The notes beneath the pieces were generated by a model that worked only from the letters and a program-made list of their open reading frames with translations, had not been told where the DNA came from and did not search any database. This document shows positions 52,709 to 61,704 of a stretch of 64,000 nucleotides of DNA, one piece after another. Source of the DNA: Novosphingobium beihaiense (GTDB taxonomy: Bacteria; Pseudomonadota; Alphaproteobacteria; Sphingomonadales; Sphingomonadaceae). The DNA lies in contig NZ_JALHLG010000033.1 in NCBI RefSeq assembly GCF_022832375.1, forward strand, positions 1 to 64,000, in the 5' to 3' direction. A program made the translations under genes and the position numbers. Positions within the stretch are counted from its first letter, which is position 1. The number at the start of each line of letters is the position of its first letter.

Positions 52709-53026
52709 TTACTTCGCGCGCGCGACGTCCTTCTTCGACAGCGAAGTCGTAACCTTGCCGTCCACTTCGCTCACGGTCGAAGCCGGAACGGTGATCAGGC
52801 GGCCGTTCATGATGACCTGCGGGTTGCCGTCGGCATTGACGCGATAGATCGGGGCGATGCGGTAGCCGTTCGAAGCGTAGAGCATCATGCCGGCGTTGAG
52901 CTGAACCGGAGCGGCAGCTTCTTCGGTCACTTCATGCACCGCCTGGGTTTCGGCGAACACCGTGGTGGGGACGACGGCGAGCGTCGCGACGGTGGCCAGA
53001 GCGGCGAGAGGGGCAAACTTGTTCAT
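52709..53026 (-). CDS. Small secreted protein, 105 residues
   Basis: A protein with a clear Sec signal peptide (KFAPLAALATVATLAVVPTTVFA, cleavage after AFA-like VFA). The mature part of about 80 residues is NAGMMLYASNGYRIAPIYRVNADGNPQVIMNGRLITVPASTVSEVDGKVTTSLSKKDV, a small beta-rich periplasmic domain without cysteine. No named family is recognised; similar short secreted proteins are common in sphingomonads. ATG 53026 has CGGAG nine bases upstream. Upstream lies the palindrome at 53067, so expression is probably regulated. A terminator follows the gene. Confidence 0.7.
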   Translation of the reverse strand: MNKFAPLAALATVATLAVVPTTVFAETQAVHEVTEEAAAPVQLNAGMMLYASNGYRIAPIYRVNADGNPQVIMNGRLITVPASTVSEVDGKVTTSLSKKDVARAK

Positions 53027-53066
53027 CGTGCAAACTCCGAAATCTGAATTGTGTTTTTTCAACTTA

Positions 53067-53080
53067 CTAACCTAGGTTAG
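53067..53080. promoter_or_regulatory. Perfect palindrome CTAACCTAGGTTAG
   Basis: A 14-base perfect palindrome in the divergent gap between the small secreted protein gene and the first CoA-transferase gene, about 41 bases before the former's start. It has the form of a TetR or MarR-type operator. The arms match those at 354-367. Confidence 0.5.
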
Positions 53081-53196
53081 GAGTTACCCGCCCCGAAGTC
53101 AATTGCAATTGTTGCAAGCGCAAAAGCAGTTTGCTCAACACATCAAAAGTCCCGGTTTTCCGGGCATCACAGACATTGCTGCACTGCATCATTCTC

Positions 53197-53227
53197 TTGA
53201 CGCAACGGCGAATCGGTTTCCCATAAT
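53197..53227 (+). promoter_or_regulatory. Possible sigma-70 promoter of the CoA-transferase operon
   Basis: TTGACG at 53197-53202 and CATAAT at 53222-53227 with a 19-base spacer, the same geometry as at 50405. Transcription would begin about 125 bases before the CoA-transferase start. The rest of 53027-53357 holds the palindrome and no gene. Confidence 0.35.
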
Positions 53228-53357
53228 CGTCTGCACGATGGGCTCCACGGTTGATCCGCAAGGGGTTTCCGCGCACATCGGGACGAACCTCGAAAGCGGC
53301 TCGCGCAGCCGGTTGCGGGGATACACGAACACAAAAAACGATAGGGACTGGCAGCAG

Positions 53358-54587
53358 ATGTCTACAAAGGTCATGGAGGGCGTGCGCGTTCTCGAAGTCG
53401 CGCAGTTCACTTTCACGCCCGCCGCCGGCGCGATCCTCGCCGACTGGGGCGCGGACGTCATCAAGATCGAGCATCCGGTGCGCGGCGATACCCAGCGCGG
53501 CTTCCTCAACATGGGCGGCGTCACGCTCGACCCGCAGCGACACACCCTGTTCGAGCACCCCAACCGCGGCAAGCGCTCCGTCGGCATCGACCTGTCCACG
53601 CCGGAAGGCCAGGAAGTGCTCTACGAACTCGCCAAGCAGTGCGACGTGTTCCTGACCAACTACCTCCCGCAGGTGCGCCAGAAGAACAAGTTCGACGTCG
53701 AACACATCCGCGCCGTCAATCCCAACATCATCTACGCGCGCGGCTCGGCGCTGGGTGACAAGGGGCCCGAACGCCTCGTTGGCGGTTTCGACGGCACCTG
53801 CTTCTGGTCGCGCAGCGGCATTGCCTATTCGATGACGCCCGAGGAACTGGGCGCGCCGCTTTCGCAGGGCATCCCCGCATTCGGCGATTCCATCGGCGGC
53901 ATGTTCATCGCGGGCGGCATTTCCGCCGCGCTCTATCACCGCGAAAAGACCGGCGAGACGGCCGAACTCGATGTCTCGCTGCTCAGCACCGCGGCCTGGG
54001 CCTCGGGCGCGCTGATCGCACAGGTCGCCGAGACCGGTATCCTCACCCGCAACCCGATGCCGGGCTCGGGCGGCGCGGCGCGCAACCCCTTCATGGGCAA
54101 TTACCAGACCTCGGACGGCGGCACGATCAACCTCTGCACGATCTCGCCCACCGGCCACATCAAGAGCCTGTTCGAGCATGTCGGCGTACCCGAAGCGGCG
54201 GACGACCCCCGCTTCTCCGACCCGCGCGCCCTGTTCGAGAATGCCGGGGCCGCCAGCGACATCCTGGTGAAGGCTTTCGCTGCCCAGCCTTTCGAATACT
54301 GGCGTCAGCACCTCAAGACGTTCTCTGGCCAGTGGGCCCCGATCCAGAGCTTCGCCGACTTGCTCACCGATGAGCAGGCGCTCGCCAACGACATGCTGGT
54401 GGAAGTCGAGGCGGCGGATGGCGGCGATCCGCTCAAGCTGGTGCGCGGCCCGGTGCAGTGGAACCACGAACCGCTCGAAACCTCGCGTTCTCCGCAAGCG
54501 TCCGAGCATACCGAAATCGTGCTCATGGAAATGGGCGTCGAGTGGGACAAGATCGAGGAATGGAAGGCCAAGGGCGCGATCGCCTGA
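53358..54587 (+). CDS. CaiB/BaiF family III CoA-transferase
   Basis: A 409-residue protein with [32 protein letters not shown] at the start, the CoA-binding Rossmann half, and the catalytic aspartate D177 in FGDSIGGMFIAGG. The small domain follows with NYQTSDGGTINLCTISP. Family III enzymes move CoA between carboxylic acids. It is about two-thirds identical by eye to the next gene. ATG 53358 was chosen; the frame extends to 53103 but upstream residues do not fit the family. It opens an operon with the second transferase, a 96-residue protein and the acyl-CoA ligase. Confidence 0.9.
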   Translation: MSTKVMEGVRVLEVAQFTFTPAAGAILADWGADVIKIEHPVRGDTQRGFLNMGGVTLDPQRHTLFEHPNRGKRSVGIDLSTPEGQEVLYELAKQCDVFLTNYLPQVRQKNKFDVEHIRAVNPNIIYARGSALGDKGPERLVGGFDGTCFWSRSGIAYSMTPEELGAPLSQGIPAFGDSIGGMFIAGGISAALYHREKTGETAELDVSLLSTAAWASGALIAQVAETGILTRNPMPGSGGAARNPFMGNYQTSDGGTINLCTISPTGHIKSLFEHVGVPEAADDPRFSDPRALFENAGAASDILVKAFAAQPFEYWRQHLKTFSGQWAPIQSFADLLTDEQALANDMLVEVEAADGGDPLKLVRGPVQWNHEPLETSRSPQASEHTEIVLMEMGVEWDKIEEWKAKGAIA

Positions 54588-54629
54588 GGCGGCGCTTCCT
54601 CTGACCGTTCCCGGGAGACGAAGGCGGAT

Positions 54630-55856
54630 ATGACGCAGGTGATGAAAGGCGTAAGGGTGCTCGAAGTCGCCCAGTTCGTCTTCGTCCCTGCGGCCGGGGC
54701 GGTACTGGCGGACTGGGGCGCGGACGTCATCAAGGTGGAACACCCCGTGCGCGGCGATACCCAGCGCGGGATGCTGACCATTGCGGGGGCCAAACTCGAT
54801 CCTGTGGTCAATCCGATGATGGAGCACCCCAACCGGGGCAAGCGCAGCATCGGCATCGACGTCACCACGCCCGAAGGGCAGGCGCTCATCTACGAGCTGG
54901 CGAAGAATGCCGATGTGTTCCTGACCAACTATCTCCCTTCTGCCCGGCAAAAGCTGAAGATCGACGTGGAACACATTCGCGCGGTCAATCCCGATATCGT
55001 CTACGCGCGCGGCACCGGCTTTGGCGACAAGGGGCCGGACCGCGATCGCGGCGCGTTCGATGCCACTGCGTTCTGGATCCATTCGGGGCTCGGCCATGCG
55101 CTGACGCCGGAGGAATTCGACATGCCGCTGACTATGGGCGTGGGCGGCCTGGGCGATTCCATCAGCGGCATGTATCTGGCGGGCGGGATCGCCGCCGCGC
55201 TCTACAACCGCGCGCAGACGGGGAAAACGTCAGAAGTCGATGTCTCGCTGTTCAACAGCGCGATGTGGTCGATGGGGCAAGTGATCGCGCCCTACCTGCA
55301 TACCGGCCAGATGCGGCGCCCCGGTATTCCGCAGGCAGGCGGCGCGGCGGTCAACCCGTTCCTGGGCCATTTCAAGACGTCGGACGGGCGCGTCATCGCC
55401 TTGTTCATCCTCGCTCCCGGTGCCTACATCCGCGACACTTTCGTACATCTCGGCATTCCCGAAGCCGCGGACGATCCGCGCTTTGCCGATGCGCTTTCGC
55501 TGATGGAGGACAGCGCGGCCGCGAGCGAACTGATCACTGCCGCCATCGCCGCAAAACCTTTCGCCTACTGGTGCGAGCATCTGCAGACCATGCGTGGCCA
55601 GTGGGCCGCCGTGCAGACCATGCTCGATCTGGGCGGCGACCCGCAGGCACTGGCCAACGACACCTTCATGGATGTCGATCCGGTCGACGGCTCCGATCCG
55701 ATGCGCGTGGTGCGCAGCCCGGTGCAGTTCGACCACCAGCCCTTTGCCACGCCTCGTGCTCCGCAGCTATCCGAACATACTGAAACGGTACTGCTGGAGC
55801 TCGGTCTTGAATGGGACGATATCGAGCGCCTAAAAGTTCAGGGCGCGATCGCATGA
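54630..55856 (+). CDS. CaiB/BaiF family III CoA-transferase (paralogue)
   Basis: A 408-residue enzyme with [40 protein letters not shown] and the catalytic aspartate D176 in [13 protein letters not shown]. The C-terminus ([22 protein letters not shown]) nearly repeats that of the preceding protein, so the pair arose by tandem duplication. Two subunits of a heteromer or two substrate specificities are both possible. It starts 42 bases after its partner with AAGG upstream, and the short protein gene follows after 36 bases. Confidence 0.9.
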   Translation: MTQVMKGVRVLEVAQFVFVPAAGAVLADWGADVIKVEHPVRGDTQRGMLTIAGAKLDPVVNPMMEHPNRGKRSIGIDVTTPEGQALIYELAKNADVFLTNYLPSARQKLKIDVEHIRAVNPDIVYARGTGFGDKGPDRDRGAFDATAFWIHSGLGHALTPEEFDMPLTMGVGGLGDSISGMYLAGGIAAALYNRAQTGKTSEVDVSLFNSAMWSMGQVIAPYLHTGQMRRPGIPQAGGAAVNPFLGHFKTSDGRVIALFILAPGAYIRDTFVHLGIPEAADDPRFADALSLMEDSAAASELITAAIAAKPFAYWCEHLQTMRGQWAAVQTMLDLGGDPQALANDTFMDVDPVDGSDPMRVVRSPVQFDHQPFATPRAPQLSEHTETVLLELGLEWDDIERLKVQGAIA

Positions 55857-55892
55857 AGACAATTCAGACAACCCGCTAAGAAGGAAATCAAG

Positions 55893-56183
55893 ATGAAGCC
55901 TGGAACCCGCCTGAAGAGCGCCGCCTGCGATACCGAAGTCATGGTGATCCGCTGCGCCGACGGCCAGATCGAATGCGGCGGTTCGCCGATGGGCGAAGCC
56001 AAGCCCGCCGATGCCGCGCCGCTCTCCGCCGATTTCTCGGCCGGTACGCTGATGGGCAAACGCTATGTCGATGCCGACGGCAAGTACGAGCTGCTCTGCG
56101 TGAAGCCCGGCAAGGGCTCGCTTTCGGTCGATGGCGTCGCGCTGGTCGTCAAGGACGCCAAGCCGCTTCCCGCCTCCGACTGA
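55893..56183 (+). CDS. Conserved-looking small protein, 96 residues
   Basis: No named family is recognised. The protein is soluble, without signal peptide, and has cysteines C12, C21, C28 and C69, in AACDTEV, RCADGQIECGGS and ELLCVKPG. The pattern DGKYELLCVKPGKGSLSVDG suggests a small beta-barrel or metal-binding fold. The start is firm, with AAGAAGGAAA before ATG. It lies between the paired CoA-transferases and the ligase, close on both sides, so it very likely takes part in the same CoA-ester step, perhaps as an accessory subunit. This is inference. Confidence 0.6.
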   Translation: MKPGTRLKSAACDTEVMVIRCADGQIECGGSPMGEAKPADAAPLSADFSAGTLMGKRYVDADGKYELLCVKPGKGSLSVDGVALVVKDAKPLPASD

Positions 56184-56225
56184 TCCCCGGCAACACTTCT
56201 ATTCCTGCCAAGGCCGCACCAGACA

Positions 56226-57725
56226 ATGAACATCGCTCTCCTTCTCGAAATGGCGGCGGAAGCCGCGCCTGACCGCATTGCCCTCGTTTGCGACGGCAAG
56301 CGCTGGACTTACGGAGACCTGCTCGACGCCGCGCGCGGCGCCTTCGAGCTGATCCAGGAGAGCGAGGCGGAATACGTCGCCCTGCTCGACGAGAGCAGCG
56401 AGGCGGCGGTGATCGCCGTGTTCGGCGCGGCCCTGGCGGGCGTGCCCTATTGCCCGCTCAACTACCGCCTGCCCGATGCCGATCTGGCCGCCCTGCTCGG
56501 CCGCGTCGCCCCGGCGCTGGTGGTGGGCGATGAGGAACGCATCACCCGCATCGCGGGCGATCAGGAGCACACGATCTTCTCGCGCGAGGAATTCACGCTC
56601 AAGGCACAGGAAACCGTGCCCGAGCCGGACTCGCGCGAATACGATCCGGGCGAAGGCATTGCGATCCAACTCTTCACCAGCGGCACCACGGCGGCGCCCA
56701 AGGCGGCGATCCTGCGCCACTCGAACCTGCTGGGCTATATCCTGGGCACGGTGGAGTTCGGTTCCGCCGACGAGGCCGAAGCCGCGCTGGTGGTCGTGCC
56801 GCCCTATCACATCGCGGGTATCTCGGCGCTGCTCAGCTCGATCTATTCGCAGCGCAAGATCGTGATGCTGCCCAACTTCTCGCCCGAAGGCTGGCTGGAA
56901 CTGGTGCAGACCGAAGCCGTCACCAATGCTTTCGTGGTGCCGACGATGCTCGCACGCATCGTCGATGCCATGGAAAAGGGCGTGGCCGCGGATACCGCCA
57001 GCCTGCGCGCCATCGCCTATGGCGGCGGCAAGATGCCGCTGGAAGTGATCCACAAGGCGCTGGAGCGCTTCCCCGGCGCTGGTTTCACCAATGCCTATGG
57101 CCTGACCGAAACCAGCTCAACCGTGGCCCTGCTCGGCCCCGACGATCACCGCGAGGCGCTGGCGTCCGATGATCCCAAGGTGCGCGCCCGCCTGACCTCG
57201 CTAGGCAAGCCGATCCCGACCGTCGAAATGCAGATCCGCGGCGAGAACGGAGAAGTGCTCGGCCCCAACGAAGCGGGCGAGATCTACGTGCGTGGCGATC
57301 AGGTTTCGGGCGAGTACAAGGAAAAGAGCGCGCTCGATGCCGAAGGCTGGTTCCCCACCCGCGATGCCGGATACATGGACGAGCATGGCTACCTGTTCCT
57401 CTCCGGCCGCGCCGACGACGTGATCGTGCGCGGGGGCGAGAACATGTCTCCCGGCGAGATCGAGGACGTGCTGCTCACCCACCCTGCGATTGCCGACGCC
57501 TGCGCCTGCGCCATCCCCTCGGTGGAATGGGGCGAGGCAGTGGGCACCGCCATCGTCGTCCGCGAAGGTCATGAAGCCCCTGCCGAAGACGAACTCAAGG
57601 CGCTGATCCGCTCGCGCCTGCGGTCCTCACGCGTGCCCGAGAAGATCAAGTTCGTCGAAGAGCTGCCCTACAATGAAATGGGCAAGCTGCTGCGGCGCAA
57701 GGTCAAGGACGTCCTTGCAAACTAG
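56226..57725 (+). CDS. Acyl-CoA synthetase (AMP-forming ligase)
   Basis: A 499-residue ANL-family enzyme. Motifs are in order: the phosphate loop QLFTSGTTAAPKAA, NAYGLTETSS, GWFPTRDAGYMDEHGYLFLSGRADDVIVRGGENMSPGEIED (hinge and D/R motifs) and the catalytic lysine in PYNEMGKLLRR. It activates a carboxylic acid with ATP and CoA and so probably makes the first CoA ester of the pathway, which the transferases then pass on. The ribosome site before ATG 56226 is modest. The gene ends the operon; a repeat-rich gap follows. Confidence 0.9.
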   Translation: MNIALLLEMAAEAAPDRIALVCDGKRWTYGDLLDAARGAFELIQESEAEYVALLDESSEAAVIAVFGAALAGVPYCPLNYRLPDADLAALLGRVAPALVVGDEERITRIAGDQEHTIFSREEFTLKAQETVPEPDSREYDPGEGIAIQLFTSGTTAAPKAAILRHSNLLGYILGTVEFGSADEAEAALVVVPPYHIAGISALLSSIYSQRKIVMLPNFSPEGWLELVQTEAVTNAFVVPTMLARIVDAMEKGVAADTASLRAIAYGGGKMPLEVIHKALERFPGAGFTNAYGLTETSSTVALLGPDDHREALASDDPKVRARLTSLGKPIPTVEMQIRGENGEVLGPNEAGEIYVRGDQVSGEYKEKSALDAEGWFPTRDAGYMDEHGYLFLSGRADDVIVRGGENMSPGEIEDVLLTHPAIADACACAIPSVEWGEAVGTAIVVREGHEAPAEDELKALIRSRLRSSRVPEKIKFVEELPYNEMGKLLRRKVKDVLAN

Positions 57726-58018
57726 TCACCTGGAACTGAAGTTCTCATCACTATTCCCGTCATCCCCGCGAAGGCGGGGCTCCCGCTTCTGCCGGCATGG
57801 CACAAGGATGATTAGCGCCGCTCCCGCCTTAGCGGGAGCGGCGCCACTATGCAGCGAACTTCGCTTCCACCGTACTAGGATGCATGCGCATTTGCCTCAT
57901 GGCGGACTGCAAACCGCAACTTTCTGCGCTTCCAGCCCTCACGTGCATTAAGTACGCTGCGCTCCGGCATTAAGTACGCTCCGCTCCGGTTTTCGAAAGC
58001 TGCTATTCTCGCTCCACC
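57726..58018. repeat. Repeat-rich intergenic island
   Basis: It contains a small hairpin CCCCGC-GAAG-GCGGGG (57764-57779), a perfect 13-base-arm hairpin GCGCCGCTCCCGC-CTTA (57815-57844), and a direct 22-base tandem pair (57946-57967, 57968-57989; CATTAAGTACGCTGCGCTCC with one mismatch). The 57764 unit resembles widespread REP-like elements. The second hairpin may also end transcription of the ligase operon, though no T-run follows. Confidence 0.65.
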
Positions 58019-59404
58019 ATGGATCAAACGCGCGCACATCCTTCCCATTCCCCTTCGGGCCAGTGCGGCCCGGCGCTGCCGCTGGCGCGCTGGGCCGGGC
58101 GGCAGTTGCAGGCCATGGCGCATGACCATGGCCTGCCCGCCCTTGCCGCGCTTTCGGGTGCGGCGCTGATGGGCGAGCGGGGATCGAACAATGGCTACAC
58201 GATCAATGGCCGGATTTCCGCCGGGCTTGGCGGCAGCCGCCTGCTGAAAACACGCGACGGCGGCTGGTTCGCCCTCACCCTGATCCGGGATGTGGACCGC
58301 GAACTGCTGCCCGCGCTGTTCTGCGACGCCGGTTTCGACGGTTCGGTGGAAGGGGCCATCGGGGCTGCGGCCGCGCGGTTCGATTGTGCTGAACTGGTCG
58401 AACGCGGGCGCGCACTGGGCCTGCCGGTCGCCTCGGCGGACGAAGTTCCCGTAACGCCCGCTGTTGAGGTCCTGATGCAGGGCCAGAATCGCGGACGCGG
58501 GCCCACGGCAAGCTATGGGAATTTTGCAGCAAGCCCCGCTCGTCCTGAGCTTGTCGAAGGACGCTGGCGCAGCGCTGGGGCCGACACCCTTCGACGAGCT
58601 CAGGACGAGCGGAGGTGGGGGAAATTTCCCGCACAATTCTCTGGGCATCGTCTCTCTGGGCATCGTCCGCTGGTGATCGATCTCTCCGCGATCTGGGCGG
58701 GGCCGTTGGCCGGGCACTTGTTCTGGCAGGCGGGCATGGAAGTCGTGAAAGTCGAAAGCCGCTCCCGCCCGGACCTCATCCGGCGCGACGATCCAGCGAC
58801 GTTCGATCTCATCAATCAGGGCAAGGCCAATGTCCTCGTCGATTTTGCCAGCGAACGCGAAAAAGCCGCTCTGATCGCGCTGATCCGCCGCGCGGACGTG
58901 GTTATCGAATCTTCGCGTCCGCGCGCACTCAAGCACCTTGGGATCGATGCCGAAGCGCTGGTGCGCGAAGTGCCGGGGCTTGTCTGGCTTTCCGTCACCG
59001 GACACGGCGCGCGCGGCGAGGCGGCGAACTGGGTTGGCATCGGCAACGATTGCGGCGTGGCGGGCGGCCTCTCGCGCGCCATGGCGGAGTTGACCGGCGA
59101 AATCGGCTTCGTGGGCGACGCCGTCGCCGACCCGCTCACCGGCATTACCGCCGCGCGCGAAGGGCTCGCCGCGCTGCGCAGCGGCATGGCCCAGCGCATC
59201 GGCCTGTCCATGAGCGCGATTGCCGCCATGGCGTTGGCCGAAGAGCGCGCGCACGACCGCGCCGCGATCGATGCCGAGCTCAGAGCATGGGGCTCCTCGA
59301 TCGGCGCGCCCTTCCCTCATGTGCCGCGCCGCGCCTTGCAGGCCGAAGTCCGCGCCATCGGCGCCGATACCGCGCGGTACTTGCCGGAGCTGGCGCCGTG
59401 CTGA
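58019..59404 (+). CDS. CoA-transferase of the permuted family III type, with inserted palindrome
   Basis: A 461-residue protein whose parts are in reversed order relative to CaiB. Residues 1-155 match the small domain (GRISAGLGGSRLLKTRDGGWFAL, AELVERGRALGLPVASADE). Residues ~220-440 match the Rossmann half (LVIDLSAIWAGPLAGHLFWQAGMEVVKVES, INQGKANVLVDF, VVIESSRPRALKHLGI) with a likely catalytic aspartate in VADPLTGI. I recall a subfamily of actinobacterial and sphingomonad CoA-transferases with this order. Residues 173-198 are encoded by a palindromic repeat (see 58536-58612). ATG 58019 was chosen as first start; the stop overlaps the amidohydrolase start. Confidence 0.75.
   Translation: MDQTRAHPSHSPSGQCGPALPLARWAGRQLQAMAHDHGLPALAALSGAALMGERGSNNGYTINGRISAGLGGSRLLKTRDGGWFALTLIRDVDRELLPALFCDAGFDGSVEGAIGAAAARFDCAELVERGRALGLPVASADEVPVTPAVEVLMQGQNRGRGPTASYGNFAASPARPELVEGRWRSAGADTLRRAQDERRWGKFPAQFSGHRLSGHRPLVIDLSAIWAGPLAGHLFWQAGMEVVKVESRSRPDLIRRDDPATFDLINQGKANVLVDFASEREKAALIALIRRADVVIESSRPRALKHLGIDAEALVREVPGLVWLSVTGHGARGEAANWVGIGNDCGVAGGLSRAMAELTGEIGFVGDAVADPLTGITAAREGLAALRSGMAQRIGLSMSAIAAMALAEERAHDRAAIDAELRAWGSSIGAPFPHVPRRALQAEVRAIGADTARYLPELAPC
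58536..58612. repeat. Palindromic repeat (ELVEGR type) inside a coding gene
   Basis: Arms of 25 bases (58536-58560 and 58588-58612) pair with one mismatch; the core is CGTCCTGAGCTTGTCGAAGG. Translated in frame it gives ARPELVEGR and LRRAQDERR. This is the well-known short repeat of sphingomonads (recall). Just downstream is a 14-base direct repeat TCTCTGGGCATCGT (58638-58651, 58653-58666), perhaps part of the same insertion scar. Confidence 0.75.
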
Positions 59405-60825
59405 TCCGCAATGCCGAAGTCTGGGGCTCAGGCCTGCAGGACGTGCGGATCGCGGATGGCCGTATCGCCGCCATGGGAACTCTGCAGCCAAGTCCCAACG
59501 AAACCGTCATGGACGCCCGCGGCGGCACGCTGCTGCCCGGGCTCCACGATCATCACATTCACCTTGCCGGGCTGGCCGCAGACAAGGCCTCCATTTCCTG
59601 CGGCCCGCCCCAAGTGACCGGCCCGGAAGCCCTTGCCCGCGCCCTGCGCCAACCGGGCAACGGATGGATCAGAGGCACCGGCTTTCACGAAAGCGTGCTG
59701 GATGGCGCCCTGCCCGATGCCAAGGCGCTGGACCGGCTCGTACCGCACCGTCCCTTGCGCCTTCAGCACCGCACCGGGCGGATGTGGCTGCTCAATTCGA
59801 TGGCGCTCGAAGACCTGCTGTCCCGCGCGGCCCCGCCCAAGGGACTGGAGCGCCAAGGCGGGCAGTTCACCGGCCGCCTGTTCGATGAGGATGCCTGGCT
59901 TCGAACAGCGCTCGGCAGCCAGCCGCCTGCTCTGGGCGATATCAGCCACGATCTCGCCGCCTTCGGAATCACCGGCGTCACCGATATGTCCCCTCGCAAC
60001 GATCCGGATATGGCCCGCCATTTCGCCCGGCAGAGGACCGAGGGCACTTTGGTGCAATCGCTGGTTCTGGCGGGCGCGCTGTCTCTGGCCGAAACCGCTC
60101 CGGAAGGCTGGAAACTGGGCCCGCTCAAGCTCCACCTGCACGAGGCCGCCCTTCCCGGTTTCGAGGATGCCGTAGCCTTCATCCGCGCCGGTCACGGGCA
60201 AGGGCGGCCGCTGGCGGTGCACTGCGTCACCGAAGTCGAACTCGTCTTCACGCTGGCGCTGCTGGAAGAGGCCGGGACGCTGCCGGGAGACCGGATCGAA
60301 CACGTCTCGATCGCCTCGCCCGAACTGGTGGCGCGCATGGCCGCGCTGGGCCTGAACGCCTGCGTCCAGCCGCACTTCATCGCCGAGCGCGGGGACCGTT
60401 ATCTGGCGGACGTGGAGCCGCGTGATCACGGCGATCTCTACCGCCTGCGCAGCCTGCGCGATGCGGGCCTTGCCATGGCGGGCGGCAGCGATGCGCCTTA
60501 TGGCCGCCCCGATCCATGGGCGGCGATGGCCGCCGCCGTCAGCCGCCGGACCTCGGCAGGCATCGCAATCGGCCCTGACGAGGCCCTGACGCCGGAAGAG
60601 GCGCTCGGGCTCTATCTGGCCGATCCGCTTGACCTCGCCCGGCAACGCGCCATTGCACCGGGAGAAGCGGCGGACCTCTGCCTGCTCAGCCGCCCCTGGG
60701 CCGAAGCGCGCGAACGCCTTTCCAGTGCGGATGTCGCGGCAACGTGGATTTCAGGCAAGCTTGTCCACCAACGCGTCGACGAGCCCCCATGCGAGCGCCT
60801 GCCGCGCGTTGATGCGGCGTCCTGA
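59398..60825 (+). CDS. Amidohydrolase family protein (YtcJ-like)
   Basis: A 475-residue metal-dependent hydrolase. The metal motif GLHDHHIHL is near residue 50, further ligand candidates are in LAVHCVTEVE, RIEHVSIASPELVARMAALGLNACVQPHF and GGSDAPYGRPDPW. It belongs to the amidohydrolase_3/YtcJ group, which acts on amides or related bonds; the exact substrate is open. GTG 59398 overlaps the preceding stop (GTGCTGA), so translation is coupled to the CoA-transferase. Its last 75 bases overlap the convergent hydratase gene; the final ~18 residues (VHQRVDEPPCERLPRVDAAS) look like an extension. Confidence 0.8.
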   Translation: MLIRNAEVWGSGLQDVRIADGRIAAMGTLQPSPNETVMDARGGTLLPGLHDHHIHLAGLAADKASISCGPPQVTGPEALARALRQPGNGWIRGTGFHESVLDGALPDAKALDRLVPHRPLRLQHRTGRMWLLNSMALEDLLSRAAPPKGLERQGGQFTGRLFDEDAWLRTALGSQPPALGDISHDLAAFGITGVTDMSPRNDPDMARHFARQRTEGTLVQSLVLAGALSLAETAPEGWKLGPLKLHLHEAALPGFEDAVAFIRAGHGQGRPLAVHCVTEVELVFTLALLEEAGTLPGDRIEHVSIASPELVARMAALGLNACVQPHFIAERGDRYLADVEPRDHGDLYRLRSLRDAGLAMAGGSDAPYGRPDPWAAMAAAVSRRTSAGIAIGPDEALTPEEALGLYLADPLDLARQRAIAPGEAADLCLLSRPWAEARERLSSADVAATWISGKLVHQRVDEPPCERLPRVDAAS

Positions 60826-61704
60826 CAGGATCAGCAGCAAAGCCCTCTGCCGCCCGACCCGCCGCGTCAGCGAGACGCAGCCGCCCGCGCCGGGCAGGAT
60901 GCCCATCGCCAGTTCGGGAAGCTGGAACCATGAACGCGGCGTCGCCGTGATCCGGCGCGCATAGGCCGCCAGTTCCAGGCCCGCCCCCACACAGGCCCCG
61001 TCGATCCGGGCTTCCAGCCGCCCGGCACAGTGCACCGCCTCGCGCGCAGGCAGCGTCAGGCAGCGGATGCGGTGCGCGGTGGCCGGATCGGTGGTCGTGC
61101 CGAATTCGGATAGCTCGGCACCCAGACTGAACGCCTTGCCTTCCGCGCGCAGCACCACGCGCGTGATCGTCTCATCCGCATTGGCCAGCGCGAACGCTTC
61201 ATGCAGCCCATCGCGCATCGGCCGGTCGATGGCATTGCCTGCCCCGGGCCGGTCAAGCGTAACCGTGAGTTCGCCGTCCTGCCGCGAAAGCCGCACTTCT
61301 CCTTCGGGCAAAACCTCGCGCCGGGGCTGCGCTGCAATCCATGCCCGGTGCCCGGCGCTCCCCTGCAGCACGGCATAGGCCATGGACTCCGCCGTCAGTC
61401 CCTGTTCGGGCGGCAGTGCCGGAAGCTGGCGGAGAAGTTGCGTGACTACGGCCGCGGCCAAAGGCTGGTCCACAATGGCCTTGCTCACCGCACCCACATC
61501 GCGATGGGATTCGATCACTGTATCCAGACGGTGTGCCAGCGGATGGCCGCGCGCACCCACGCCGATCACCGGACAGGCCGGCAAGCGGATGTGCGGAACG
61601 TCGTTCTCTTCCCCTGCCAGATCGATGAATGCCGCAGGTTCCCGCCATGGCCCGGCATCGCCAGTCAGCTCCGGTGCGGAAACCCTGAACGCCGCGGGAA
61701 TCAT
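60751..61704 (-). CDS. Enoyl-CoA hydratase/isomerase family protein
   Basis: A 317-residue crotonase-fold protein with an extra N-terminal ~130 residues. The core shows GAGNAIDRPMRDGLHEAFALAN, AFSLGAELSEFG, the oxyanion region DGACVGAGLELA and PELAMGILPGAGG with the expected catalytic glutamate region. Typical members are about 260 residues, so the N-terminal part (VIGVGARGHPLAHRLDTVIES) is an additional, possibly second crotonase-like or binding segment. It hydrates or isomerises an enoyl-CoA. It converges on the amidohydrolase with 75 bases overlap and is divergent from the IclR gene. Confidence 0.78.
   Translation of the reverse strand: MIPAAFRVSAPELTGDAGPWREPAAFIDLAGEENDVPHIRLPACPVIGVGARGHPLAHRLDTVIESHRDVGAVSKAIVDQPLAAAVVTQLLRQLPALPPEQGLTAESMAYAVLQGSAGHRAWIAAQPRREVLPEGEVRLSRQDGELTVTLDRPGAGNAIDRPMRDGLHEAFALANADETITRVVLRAEGKAFSLGAELSEFGTTTDPATAHRIRCLTLPAREAVHCAGRLEARIDGACVGAGLELAAYARRITATPRSWFQLPELAMGILPGAGGCVSLTRRVGRQRALLLILSGRRINARQALAWGLVDALVDKLA

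Noticed and set aside
57946..57989. Tandem 22-base repeats considered as a CRISPR remnant
   Set aside because: There are only two copies, no spacers and no cas gene.
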